Shown: positions 1 to 5,934 of the stretch, piece by piece | Layout of the letters: the number at the start of each line of letters is the position of its first letter | How positions within the stretch are numbered: the first letter of the stretch is position 1 | Assembly: GCA_035267205.1 (NCBI GenBank) | Contig: DATFLZ010000020.1 | Span: 1 to 12,080 of the forward strand | Direction: 5' to 3' | Length of the DNA stretch: 12,080 nt | Source of the DNA: CAXMST01 sp035267205 | GTDB lineage: Bacteria > Actinomycetota > Thermoleophilia > Solirubrobacterales > 70-9 | Made by a program: the position numbers and the translations under genes | The notes under the pieces: generated by a model | The model's input: the letters and a program-made list of their open reading frames with translations, nothing else | The model's database searches: none | Told to the model about the DNA's origin: nothing

Positions 1-357
1 GCCGTAGACGACGATGCCGTGCACGATCCAGACGCATAGGAAGAAGATCGCCAGCGACCACCAGGGGAACGCCCCGCCGATCGACAGCAGCGCGATGATC
101 GCGCCAAGGCTGCCGGCGATGATCCCGATCACGCGCCCGTAGGTGCTGCCGGACATCAGCGAGAAGCCACCGGTCAGCTGGATGGCACCGATGACGATCA
201 GGGCCCATCCGAGGGTGTTCAGGTCATCGAGCACGAATCGCGTGTCGTTGACGAAGATGTTCGCGTCGTCGAGCGCTCCGATCCCGTAGATGATGTTCAG
301 GAAGCCGATGATCATCAGCATGATCGCCGCGAACATCGCTCGGCCGGTACCTCTCAT
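1..357 (-). CDS. DUF7144-type small membrane protein, copy 1 (3' end cut by window edge)
   Basis: This is an open frame of 119 codons running off the left edge. It starts at ATG 357, with an AGGAGG ribosome site (370-365) 7 nt upstream. The protein has about four hydrophobic segments: near residues 8-26, 48-68, 76-94 and 98-118. It contains the stretches LDDANI, QLTGGFSLMSG and GGAFPWWSLAIFF. It matches the complete gene at 3367-3753 in about 84 of 119 residues, so it is a paralogue and probably lacks only about 9 C-terminal residues here. The family is integral to the membrane and has no established function; the DUF7144 name is from memory of family patterns. The leader upstream carries two small hairpins and a 12-nt element shared with the other copy. 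Confidence 0.85.
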   Translation of the reverse strand, partial: MRGTGRAMFAAIMLMIIGFLNIIYGIGALDDANIFVNDTRFVLDDLNTLGWALIVIGAIQLTGGFSLMSGSTYGRVIGIIAGSLGAIIALLSIGGAFPWWSLAIFFLCVWIVHGIVVYG

Positions 358-372
358 TGTGTCTCCTCCTCT

Positions 373-395
373 GTTGTGGCCGGACTGGGCACAAC
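373..395 (-). promoter_or_regulatory. Leader hairpin before DUF7144 copy 1
   Basis: GTTGTG (373-378) pairs with CACAAC (390-395). After one mismatch, two further CC/GG pairs close the stem. It ends just upstream of the Shine-Dalgarno of the gene starting at 357, so it could affect ribosome access. The other DUF7144 copy has a hairpin of different sequence at the same relative place. Confidence 0.35.
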
Positions 396-412
396 TAACT
401 TGCTCAGCCCGG

Positions 413-431
413 ACCGGGGTTCACCCCCGGT
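413..431. other. 7-bp hairpin between gad and DUF7144 copy 1
   Basis: ACCGGGG (413-419) and CCCCGGT (425-431) form a perfect 7-bp stem with a 5-nt loop. It lies 73 nt beyond the stop of the minus-strand glutamate decarboxylase gene. It also lies just downstream of the possible -10 box TAGCTT (445-440) for the DUF7144 gene. It may be a terminator for gad or the 5' end of the DUF7144 leader. No T-run follows on either strand. Confidence 0.35.
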
Positions 432-439
432 AGCCCGAG

Positions 440-451
440 AAGCTATTCCCG
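440..451 (-). promoter_or_regulatory. Shared upstream element / possible -10 of DUF7144 copy 1
   Basis: On the plus strand this reads AAGCTATTCCCG, and it recurs with one change (AAGCTACTCCCG) at 3805-3816 upstream of the second DUF7144 gene. On the coding strand it contains TAGCTT, which fits the actinobacterial TANNNT -10 pattern, and would give a leader of roughly 75 nt. No clear -35 is visible. The function is inferred only from conservation between the paralogues. Confidence 0.35.
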
Positions 452-466
452 CTCGGCCGTGGCTCC

Positions 467-499
467 GTCATCCGATCGGGGTGATTGGCGGGCGCCCTC
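467..499. repeat. Imperfect direct repeat flanking gad, copy A
   Basis: This stretch starts CGTCATCCGATCGGGG and ends TTGGCGGGCGCC, just beyond the gad stop codon. It resembles 1976-2008 upstream of gad; most positions match if a few 1-2 nt gaps are allowed. It may be a duplicated regulatory segment, a scar of gene insertion, or chance in GC-rich DNA. Confidence 0.3.
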
Positions 500-503
500 A
501 GGG

Positions 504-1916
504 TCAGTACCCGACTCCCTGCTTGACCTTCTCGCGCTCGGCCTTGTCGGCGCCGCCCTTCTTCTTCAGCGTCTCGCAGGCCTCGGCGATGTCGTCGGCG
601 AGAGTGTTGACCAGCGTGTGGCTGAAGTTGAGCTTGACCAGCGCGCGCAGCATGTTCACCTTCTCCGCGTTCGGCGGCATCGTGTACGCGGGCAGCATCC
701 AGTTGCGCTCCGCCGCGACCTGCCAGGCGATGTCGAACTCGTCGTAGTTCTGCTCCTCGGCGAGGTTGAACGCCGCCAGCGGCAGCTGCTCCTCGCCCTC
801 GCCGACCAGGTTGAACAGGCCGATCCCCTTGAGGCGTTCGGCGAGCAGCTTCGCGTTTTCGTTCATCACCTCCATCACGTAGCGGTAGCCCTCGTGACCG
901 AAGCGCACGAAGTTGTAGTACTGCGCCAGCACCATCGCCGAGCCCGTCGAGAAGTTGAGCGTGAAGGTGGCATCGCGCTTGCCGAGATAGTTCTCGTAGA
1001 AGACGAGGTCCTCGGCGAGATCGGACTCCTCCCGGAAGATCAGCCAGCCGATCCCCGGGTAGACGAGCCCGAACTTGTGGCCGGAGACATTGATCGAGCG
1101 CACCTGCTCGAGCCGGAAGTCCCACTCCCGGTCCGGGTAGACGAAGGGCCACACGAACCCGCCCGAGGCGGCGTCGATGTGCAGCGGCACATCCAGCCCC
1201 TTGTCGTTCTTGAGGTCGACGAGCAGCTTGTTGATGTCCTCGATCTCGTCGGCGTGGCCGGTGAAGGTCGTGCCGAGCACGGCCGCGACGCCGATCGTGT
1301 TTTCGTCCACGTGCGGCTGCACGTCCTCCGCGCCGATCGTGTACTTGTCGGGCTGGAGGGGGACGATCCGCGGCTCGACGTCGAAGTAGCGGCAGAACTT
1401 CTCCCAGACCACGTGCACGTCGCCGCCGAAGACCATGTTCGGCCTGGTCGCGTCCGCGCCGGCCTTCTCCCGCCGCTGGCGCCACTTCCACTTCAGCGAC
1501 AGCGCGCCGAGCATGATCGCCTCCGAGGACCCCTGGGTGCGGGCACCGGTCGTCTCGCCGGGCGCGTTGAACAGATCGGCGAGCATGCGGATGCAGCGCT
1601 TCTCGATCTCGGCGGTGCGCGGGTACTCGGCGTGGTCGATGAAGTTCCGGTGCAGGTTCTCGTGGATCACGCGCTGCGCCTCGGGCTCCATCCAAGTGGT
1701 CACGAAGGTCGCGAGGTTGCGCTCGGGAACCCCGTCGAGCACGAGCTCCTCGCCGATCAGGCGCATCGCGTCGACCGCGGGCATGCCGTGGTCCGGCAGC
1801 GCGTTGTCCGGCGCCCCCTCGGTCAGGAACCGGTTGCCGAACTTGCCGAGGAACCCGTCGTCGAGGGCGGCAAACTCGACCGACTTCCGCGCCTTCTCAA
1901 GATCCGACTCGCTCAT
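504..1916 (-). CDS. gadB: Glutamate decarboxylase (PLP-dependent)
   Basis: This 470-residue protein has the length and motifs of bacterial GadB (about 466 in E. coli). The family converts L-glutamate to GABA and CO2, consuming a proton, in the cytoplasm; roles are acid tolerance or a GABA shunt. Visible motifs are LDGVPERNLATF (60-71), GSSEA (129-133; phosphate-binding serines), the TFTG loop (217-220), HIDAASGG (246-253; the aspartate that pairs with the PLP ring nitrogen is D248) and SGHKFG with the PLP lysine K281. The start at ATG 1916 has GGAGGAG (1930-1924) 7 nt upstream, and TAGGGT (1955-1950) could be its -10. No glutamate/GABA antiporter lies in the window. The C-terminus ends in GVGY and lacks the terminal histidine tail that closes the E. 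coli enzyme at neutral pH. It is flanked by imperfect repeats at 467-499 and 1976-2008. Confidence 0.96.
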   Translation of the reverse strand: MSESDLEKARKSVEFAALDDGFLGKFGNRFLTEGAPDNALPDHGMPAVDAMRLIGEELVLDGVPERNLATFVTTWMEPEAQRVIHENLHRNFIDHAEYPRTAEIEKRCIRMLADLFNAPGETTGARTQGSSEAIMLGALSLKWKWRQRREKAGADATRPNMVFGGDVHVVWEKFCRYFDVEPRIVPLQPDKYTIGAEDVQPHVDENTIGVAAVLGTTFTGHADEIEDINKLLVDLKNDKGLDVPLHIDAASGGFVWPFVYPDREWDFRLEQVRSINVSGHKFGLVYPGIGWLIFREESDLAEDLVFYENYLGKRDATFTLNFSTGSAMVLAQYYNFVRFGHEGYRYVMEVMNENAKLLAERLKGIGLFNLVGEGEEQLPLAAFNLAEEQNYDEFDIAWQVAAERNWMLPAYTMPPNAEKVNMLRALVKLNFSHTLVNTLADDIAEACETLKKKGGADKAEREKVKQGVGY

Positions 1917-1949
1917 CCCGCTACTCCTCCGTTTGCTGTTGACGCCTGC

Positions 1950-1955
1950 ACCCTA
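1950..1955 (-). promoter_or_regulatory. Possible -10 box of gad
   Basis: TAGGGT on the minus strand fits the TANNNT -10 pattern. It sits about 34 nt upstream of the gad ATG, leaving a short leader that holds the GGAGGAG ribosome site. I see no convincing -35 hexamer. Confidence 0.3.
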
Positions 1956-1975
1956 TTGACTGAGCGTGCCGGCGC

Positions 1976-2008
1976 CGTCATCCCGATCAGGTGATGGTTG
2001 GCGGCGCC
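1976..2008. repeat. Imperfect direct repeat flanking gad, copy B
   Basis: This stretch starts CGTCATCCCGATCAGG and ends TTGGCGGCGCC, in the divergent gap between gad and the YrhK-like gene. It resembles 467-499. It also holds a partial dyad, CATC and GATG 10 nt apart, so it could be a shared operator for the two divergent genes. Confidence 0.3.
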
Positions 2009-2015
2009 GGTCGCG

Positions 2016-2021
2016 TAGGTT
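2016..2021 (+). promoter_or_regulatory. Leaderless-type -10 box for the YrhK-like gene
   Basis: TAGGTT is followed by exactly 6 nt and then ATG 2028. There is no Shine-Dalgarno between them. This spacing is the signature of leaderless transcripts in actinobacteria, where transcription starts at or next to the A of the ATG. It is inferred from sequence only. Confidence 0.5.
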
Positions 2022-2027
2022 GTTCCC

Positions 2028-2648
2028 ATGGCGATTCACTGGGCCTCCCATCGCGCCGGATCCGGCCTCAACCGCTGGATCGGGCTCGGCTTCGCGATCG
2101 GCTCGCTCTGCTTCTTCGTCGGCCCGTTCCCCGGCTACGCCCAGCTCGTCGGCGCGGAGGCCGACGGGGTCACGTTCTTCGTCGGCTCCCTGTTCTTCAC
2201 GGGGGCCGCGCTGCTGCAGGCCCACGGGGCGCAGGGCGCCGACCGGCTTCCGTCCCTGATCCAGTTCGCCGGGACGATCTTCTTCAACGTCAACACGTAC
2301 CGAGCGATGCAGACCGCGTTCGACGACTCGCAGGTGGACCGGCTGATCTGGGCGCCCGAGCTCGTCGGCTCGATCTGCTTCCTCGTCTCCGGCGCGATGG
2401 CCTACGCGAGCGTGCGCGGCGTGGGGCGGGTCCTGCACCACGGGACCGAGTGGCGGATCGCGGCGATCAACCTCGCGGGCTGCGTCTTCTTCATGATCTC
2501 GACCATCGCCTCCTACTACGTACCGAAGACCGGCGACATCATCAGCCTCGCGGCATCGAACTGGACGACCGGTCTGGGCGCGCTCTGCTTCCTGATCGGT
2601 GCGCTGCTTCTGCGCAAGATGCCGGAGGGGGAGCCCGCCGGTGGCTGA
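2028..2648 (+). CDS. YrhK-like six-helix membrane protein
   Basis: This 206-residue protein has six hydrophobic segments, near residues 17-36, 48-64, 77-92, 110-128, 146-164 and 181-196. Each contains a variant of the same motif G-(S/T/C/A)-x-x-F: GSLCFF 25, GSLFFT 53, GTIFFN 82, GSICFL 114, GCVFFM 151 and GALCFL 184. This pattern resembles YrhK-like membrane proteins (function unknown); I assign the family with moderate certainty. It starts at ATG 2028 behind a leaderless-type -10 box. Its last 8 nt overlap the start of the next gene, so the two are probably translated together. Confidence 0.8.
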   Translation: MAIHWASHRAGSGLNRWIGLGFAIGSLCFFVGPFPGYAQLVGAEADGVTFFVGSLFFTGAALLQAHGAQGADRLPSLIQFAGTIFFNVNTYRAMQTAFDDSQVDRLIWAPELVGSICFLVSGAMAYASVRGVGRVLHHGTEWRIAAINLAGCVFFMISTIASYYVPKTGDIISLAASNWTTGLGALCFLIGALLLRKMPEGEPAGG

Positions 2649-3315
2649 CGCGATCGGTCAGTCGCTCTCCTTCGCGGTCGGTGTGGCGATCAGCCCGGTG
2701 CCGATCATCGGCGTCGTGCTGATGCTGGGCACTCCCCGTGCCCGCTCCAACGGCCTCTCGTTCCTGGCCGGATGGATCGGGGGGATCGCCGTCGTCGGCG
2801 CGGTCATTCTGGTGGCCGCGGGCGGGATCGGCCCGACCGACGGCGGGCAGCCCGCGGACTGGGTGAGCGTGCTGAAGCTTCTCCTCGCGGCGGTCCTGGT
2901 CCGCGTCGCCTTCCGTCAGTGGCGGGGGCGGCCCCGCGAGGGCGCCGAGCCCGAGCTGCCGAAGTGGATGGAGACCATCGACGGGTTCACCGCCGCGAAG
3001 GCCGGGGGCTTCGGCGTGTTGCTGGCGTCGATCAATCCGAAAAACCTCCTGCTGGTCGTCGCCGGCGCCGCCGCGATCGCGCAGACCGACGCCTCCACCG
3101 GCGACCAGGCCGTCGCGCTCGCGGTCTTCGCCGCGGTCGCCTCGGTTGGGGTCGGGACGCCGCTGGCGATCTACCTCGGGATGGGCGACCGCGCGGACCG
3201 CATCCTGGCCGAGTTCAAGGGCTGGATGGGCCGGCACAACGCCGCGATCATGGCGGCGATCTGCCTGATCATCGCGGCCAAGCTCGTCGGCGACGCGCTC
3301 AGCGCGCTGGGTTAA
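2641..3315 (+). CDS. GAP/SfLAP-like membrane protein
   Basis: This 224-residue protein has about six membrane helices. It contains SPVPIIGVVLMLGTPRAR (19-35), FLAGWIGG (41-48) and INPKNLLL (131-138), which are hallmarks of the GAP / Sap (sulfolipid-1-addressing, SfLAP) family, distantly LysE-like. In mycobacteria, relatives help place glycolipids on the cell surface; the substrate here is unknown. The start is GTG 2641 rather than an ATG 42 nt upstream: GTG has a GGAGGGGGAG ribosome site inside the end of the previous gene, and homology begins there. It ends with TAA, 5 nt before a strong hairpin. Confidence 0.85.
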   Translation: MADAIGQSLSFAVGVAISPVPIIGVVLMLGTPRARSNGLSFLAGWIGGIAVVGAVILVAAGGIGPTDGGQPADWVSVLKLLLAAVLVRVAFRQWRGRPREGAEPELPKWMETIDGFTAAKAGGFGVLLASINPKNLLLVVAGAAAIAQTDASTGDQAVALAVFAAVASVGVGTPLAIYLGMGDRADRILAEFKGWMGRHNAAIMAAICLIIAAKLVGDALSALG

Positions 3316-3320
3316 CGAAT

Positions 3321-3343
3321 GGAGGCCCGCTGGGCGGGCCTCC
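3321..3343. terminator. Bidirectional terminator-like hairpin
   Basis: GGAGGCCCGC (3321-3330) and GCGGGCCTCC (3334-3343) form a perfect 10-bp stem with a 3-nt loop. It lies between the convergent ends of the GAP-family gene (stop 3315) and the DUF7144 gene (stop at 3367). There is no strong T-run on either side, as is usual in high-GC actinobacteria, so it could serve both genes. Confidence 0.8.
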
Positions 3344-3366
3344 GTCCGTACGACTGCGGGCTGTGG

Positions 3367-3753
3367 TCAGACGCGTGTAGCGTCGGCCTCATCCTCGCCG
3401 TAGATGATGATTCCGTGGACCACCCAGATGCAGACGAAGAAGATCGCCAGCGACCACCAGGGGAACGCGCCGCCGATCGACAGCAGCGCGCCCAGGGCGC
3501 CGAGGCTGCCGGCGACGATGCCGATCACCTGGCCGTAGGTGTGGCCCGAGATCAAGGAGAACCCACCGGTGAACTGGATCAGTCCGAGGATGATCAACAT
3601 CCATCCCATCGTGTCCAGGTCGGTGATGATGAACCGCTGATCGGAGACCAGGATGGCCGAGTCATCGAGCGCGGCAATCCCGTAGATGACGTTCAGCGTG
3701 CCGACGATCAACAACAGGATCGCCGCGAACACAACTCTTCCAGCACCTCTCAC
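3367..3753 (-). CDS. DUF7144-type small membrane protein, copy 2 (complete)
   Basis: This is a complete 128-residue paralogue of the gene at 1-357. It has four predicted helices: near 8-26, 48-68, 76-94 and 98-118. A short acidic cytosol-like tail (GEDEADATRV) follows. Shared stretches include FTGGFSLISG, AGSLGA and LSIGGAFPWWSLAIFF. The start is GTG 3753, with GGAGGGA (3767-3761) 7 nt upstream. It is last in a minus-strand series after DUF2254, DUF6325 and SHOCT genes, with a 73-nt gap that holds its own hairpin and possible -10 box. The function is unknown. Codons at 3436-3490 are almost identical to copy 1 even at silent positions. Confidence 0.88.
   Translation of the reverse strand: MRGAGRVVFAAILLLIVGTLNVIYGIAALDDSAILVSDQRFIITDLDTMGWMLIILGLIQFTGGFSLISGHTYGQVIGIVAGSLGALGALLSIGGAFPWWSLAIFFVCIWVVHGIIIYGEDEADATRV
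3436..3490. repeat. 55-nt near-identical block shared by the two DUF7144 genes
   Basis: This segment matches 40-94 at 54 of 55 bases, with one mismatch (C at 73, G at 3469). The rest of the two genes has diverged to about 71% protein identity. The copies are direct repeats 3396 bp apart, enclosing gad and the YrhK/GAP pair. Gene conversion or strong local constraint would explain it. Confidence 0.8.
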
Positions 3754-3772
3754 TTGTAACTCCCTCCATAGG

Positions 3773-3793
3773 TCCGGCCCCCGATGGGCCGGA
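3773..3793 (-). promoter_or_regulatory. Leader hairpin before DUF7144 copy 2
   Basis: TCCGGCCC (3773-3780) and GGGCCGGA (3786-3793) form a perfect 8-bp stem with a 5-nt loop. It lies 5 nt upstream of the Shine-Dalgarno of the gene starting at 3753 and 34 nt after the SHOCT stop codon. It may be a leader structure, an attenuator or the SHOCT terminator. Confidence 0.5.
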
Positions 3794-3804
3794 GCATGGC
3801 TATA

Positions 3805-3816
3805 AAGCTACTCCCG
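3805..3816 (-). promoter_or_regulatory. Shared upstream element / possible -10 of DUF7144 copy 2
   Basis: AAGCTACTCCCG matches the element at 440-451 in 11 of 12 bases. Read on the coding strand it contains TAGCTT (3810-3805), a TANNNT-type -10. It would start a transcript of about 45 nt leader that opens with the 3773-3793 hairpin. An AT-rich TTTATAG lies directly next to it. Confidence 0.35.
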
Positions 3817-3826
3817 GGGCCGGTCG

Positions 3827-4129
3827 CTAGGAGGCGAGGATCTTGGCCTTCTGGGCGGCGAACTCCTCGTCGGTGAGGATGCCCTGCTCCTTCAGGCCGG
3901 CCAGCTCCTTGAGCTGCTCGATCGTCGATGCCTCGGACGCGGCCGGTGCGGCCGCGGGCTGCGCCTGCGGGGGCTGTGGCTGCTGGGCCTCGTAGCGGTA
4001 CTCCATCGGCTGCTGGCCACCCTGCTCCTGCCAGCGCTGTGCCTGGCGACGGGAGACCCTGTTGCTGACGGCGGTTGCGGTGCCGGCGACGGCTGCCGTC
4101 CTGGCGACTCCGCGTAGCAATCCTGGCAT
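3827..4129 (-). CDS. SHOCT-domain small protein
   Basis: This 100-residue protein has a hydrophobic N-terminal stretch (4-21), a basic segment, a proline/glutamine/alanine-rich linker (about 40-66) and a C-terminal SHOCT motif (about 70-98: IEQLKELAGLKEQGILTDEEF). SHOCT is a short two-helix module of unclear role, thought to mediate oligomerisation; here it probably tethers or assembles partners at the membrane. The start ATG 4129 has an AAGGAG-type site upstream. It sits 24 nt after the DUF6325 gene, a pairing often seen in actinobacteria, so the two likely act together. The ends are well supported, the function is not. Confidence 0.88.
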   Translation of the reverse strand: MPGLLRGVARTAAVAGTATAVSNRVSRRQAQRWQEQGGQQPMEYRYEAQQPQPPQAQPAAAPAASEASTIEQLKELAGLKEQGILTDEEFAAQKAKILAS

Positions 4130-4153
4130 GGCTCTCTCCTTCTTCTCGCTTGA

Positions 4154-4594
4154 CTAGGAAGCGTCTTCGGTGGCGTCCAGCGCCGCGATCACGGCCTGGA
4201 CCGGGATCCGGCCGCTGGCGACGAGCTGCGCGCCGTTCTCGCGGAGCGCTGTCGCGAACCCGGCCGCCCAGCTGTTCTCGTAGACGAGCAGCGCCGCGGT
4301 CGTGCCCGGCTCGAGCGCCTCGGCGGCCTCGCGCGTGTCGTCCTCGCTGAGCAGGCCGGACGCTGCGCCGGTCAGCTCATCGAGCCCCTCGATCTGCGCG
4401 AGGTCGGACATCTCCATCCCGGCGACATTGCCCTGATCGTCCTTGGTGATGAAGGCGAGGTCGAGGATCCTGATGATCCCGCGTTCGACCAGATCGATCA
4501 GATGCGGCGCTGCGGCACCGTTCGGTTGGCCGTCCTGCCACTCGACCAGGACGTAATCAATCGGACCGATCTCCTCAAGCTGTTCAGCGCTCAT
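4154..4594 (-). CDS. DUF6325 family protein
   Basis: This 146-residue soluble protein has the features of the DUF6325 (DUF1269-like) family: GPIDYVLVEW near the N-terminus, LIDLVERGIIRILDLAFI, ASGLLSEDDTREAAEALEPG, ALLVYENSWAAGFATALRENG and ASGRIPVQAVIAALD near the C-terminus. The function is unknown; relatives are often encoded beside SHOCT proteins and annotated as membrane- or stress-associated. It follows the DUF2254 gene by only 22 nt. That gap holds a leaderless-type -10 box and no usable ribosome site, so it may be both read through from upstream and started independently. Confidence 0.88.
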   Translation of the reverse strand: MSAEQLEEIGPIDYVLVEWQDGQPNGAAAPHLIDLVERGIIRILDLAFITKDDQGNVAGMEMSDLAQIEGLDELTGAASGLLSEDDTREAAEALEPGTTAALLVYENSWAAGFATALRENGAQLVASGRIPVQAVIAALDATEDAS

Positions 4595-4600
4595 GGCGCG

Positions 4601-4606
4601 AGCATA
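4601..4606 (-). promoter_or_regulatory. Leaderless-type -10 box for the DUF6325 gene
   Basis: The minus strand reads TATATGCT here. TATGCT (4606-4601) is followed by 6 nt and the ATG at 4594. No Shine-Dalgarno is present at the right distance; the nearest G-run is about 15 nt away. The pattern matches the other leaderless candidates in this window. Confidence 0.5.
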
Positions 4607-4616
4607 TACCCCCGGC

Positions 4617-5918
4617 TCAGCGCGTGGGGGCCTGCGGCGAGCCGATGCCCTGGCGGTCGGCGGCGCCCGCGAAGGTCGACTCGGCCGGCACGTCGTAGCT
4701 GCGCTCGACGCTGGACTCGAGCAGCCCGAGCTGATGCTCGACGGCCGGGCGCCGGTGCTCGGGCGCCCAATCTCGGAGGCCCTCGAGCAAGGCGCGCAGC
4801 CGGCGCATGACCTGGAACGACGTCTGGCCGAAGTAGCGCGTCTCGTCCAGCGCCAGGCTCAGGAAGCTCTCCCAGGTGGAGGTTGGGTAGATGAGCCGGA
4901 CCTGGCCGGCCGCGCTCTCGAGGGAGCCCGGGGTGAGCCGTCGGCGGGCGAGCATCTTGAGTAGCAGCTCGATCTGATCGAGCGCCTGGATCGAGGTGGT
5001 CGGGTCGTTGACGCCGGGCGAGAGCGCCTTCGACGAGATGTCGGCGAGCAGCCGGAAGCCGAAGGCCGGATCCTGACGCAGGTTGCGCTCGTCACCGGTC
5101 GCGATCGAGTTCTGCAGGCGGGCCTCATCGACCGCCTGGCTCTCTCCCCAGATCCGGAACAGCGGCGTCTCCGGTGCGAGCAGATCGCCGGTGGTCGGGA
5201 TCAGCTCGATCACCGTGTCGGTCTCCTGGCCGATCTCGACCAATCCCCGGGCATCGACGCTCTGCAGGATCCCGGGATGCCGCTCATAGGTCACGACGCG
5301 TGAGCTCCTGCCCTCCCTTGGGTCCGGGTCGGGCTCGAGGCGATCCCGGTCCTCCACGCGATCGGGATAGATCCGGTCGATCACCTTGGCGGTCTCGCGG
5401 GCGAGATCGCCGGTGACGGAGGCGACGCGCAGGCCCTGCGTGGTCGTGCTGATCAGGCGCAGGAACATGATCATGCTCGCGAGGAGCATCAGCAGCGCGA
5501 CGGAGATCGAGTTGTCGGGGACGAAGTTCTCGTTGCCGTCGGCGCCGATCGTGCGCAGCACGAGCAGCGAGTACATGAACGTCATCATGAAGATGCCCAA
5601 CGCGAACTTGGTCGTCGGATCGCGCAGGAAGCGGCGGAGCATCCGTGGCGAGAACTGGCTCGAGCCGAACTGGACCGCGAGCAGCAGGATCGAGAAGACG
5701 AAGCCGGTGAAGGTGATCATGCCGCTGACGATCGCCCCGAGCATGCCCTGGGCGGCGCCGGAGCCGTAGGTGATCCCGAGCGTGGTGTCGACGCTCGCGT
5801 CGAGATCCGGGAGGGCGATCCCGAGCACGATCGCGAGCGTCATGAAGAGGGCCGGAACCAGCCAGATGCTGTTGCGCACGTACTCGAAGATCCGCCATCG
5901 CGTGCGCCAGGAGAACAT
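4617..5918 (-). CDS. DUF2254 family membrane protein
   Basis: This 433-residue protein matches the DUF2254 layout: four N-terminal membrane helices (about 17-36, 58-82, 104-122, 137-156) followed by a large soluble domain. The diagnostic stretch ISSKALSPGVNDPTT is at 294-308, and DPAFGFRLLADI precedes it at 283-294. The family's biochemical role is unknown. The length is normal for the family. I chose ATG 5918 because the membrane domain begins directly after it and TAGTCT lies 7 nt upstream, a leaderless arrangement; there is no Shine-Dalgarno. It heads the group DUF2254, DUF6325, SHOCT, DUF7144 on the minus strand. Confidence 0.9.
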   Translation of the reverse strand: MFSWRTRWRIFEYVRNSIWLVPALFMTLAIVLGIALPDLDASVDTTLGITYGSGAAQGMLGAIVSGMITFTGFVFSILLLAVQFGSSQFSPRMLRRFLRDPTTKFALGIFMMTFMYSLLVLRTIGADGNENFVPDNSISVALLMLLASMIMFLRLISTTTQGLRVASVTGDLARETAKVIDRIYPDRVEDRDRLEPDPDPREGRSSRVVTYERHPGILQSVDARGLVEIGQETDTVIELIPTTGDLLAPETPLFRIWGESQAVDEARLQNSIATGDERNLRQDPAFGFRLLADISSKALSPGVNDPTTSIQALDQIELLLKMLARRRLTPGSLESAAGQVRLIYPTSTWESFLSLALDETRYFGQTSFQVMRRLRALLEGLRDWAPEHRRPAVEHQLGLLESSVERSYDVPAESTFAGAADRQGIGSPQAPTR

Positions 5919-5925
5919 CGCGCGG

Positions 5926-5931
5926 AGACTA
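5926..5931 (-). promoter_or_regulatory. Leaderless-type -10 box for the DUF2254 gene
   Basis: TAGTCT on the minus strand is followed by the 7 nt CCGCGCG and then ATG 5918. It lies in the 16-nt gap after the SGNH hydrolase gene. No ribosome binding site is visible. Transcription would begin at about the start codon. Confidence 0.45.
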
Positions 5932-5934
5932 CCC

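Noticed and set aside
358..503. Possible CRISPR, tRNA or riboswitch in the longest gap
   Set aside because: There are only two small hairpins and a 12-nt element shared with the other DUF7144 leader. No repeat-spacer pattern, cloverleaf or recognised aptamer is present.
421..1695. Second minus-strand frame and a long plus-strand frame (459-1994) over gad
   Set aside because: Both overlap the clear glutamate decarboxylase and translate to Arg/Ala/Gly-rich sequence without motifs or ribosome sites.
40..3490. A composite transposon bounded by the 55-nt repeats
   Set aside because: The repeats lie inside coding sequence of paralogous genes. There is no transposase and no terminal inverted repeat or target duplication.
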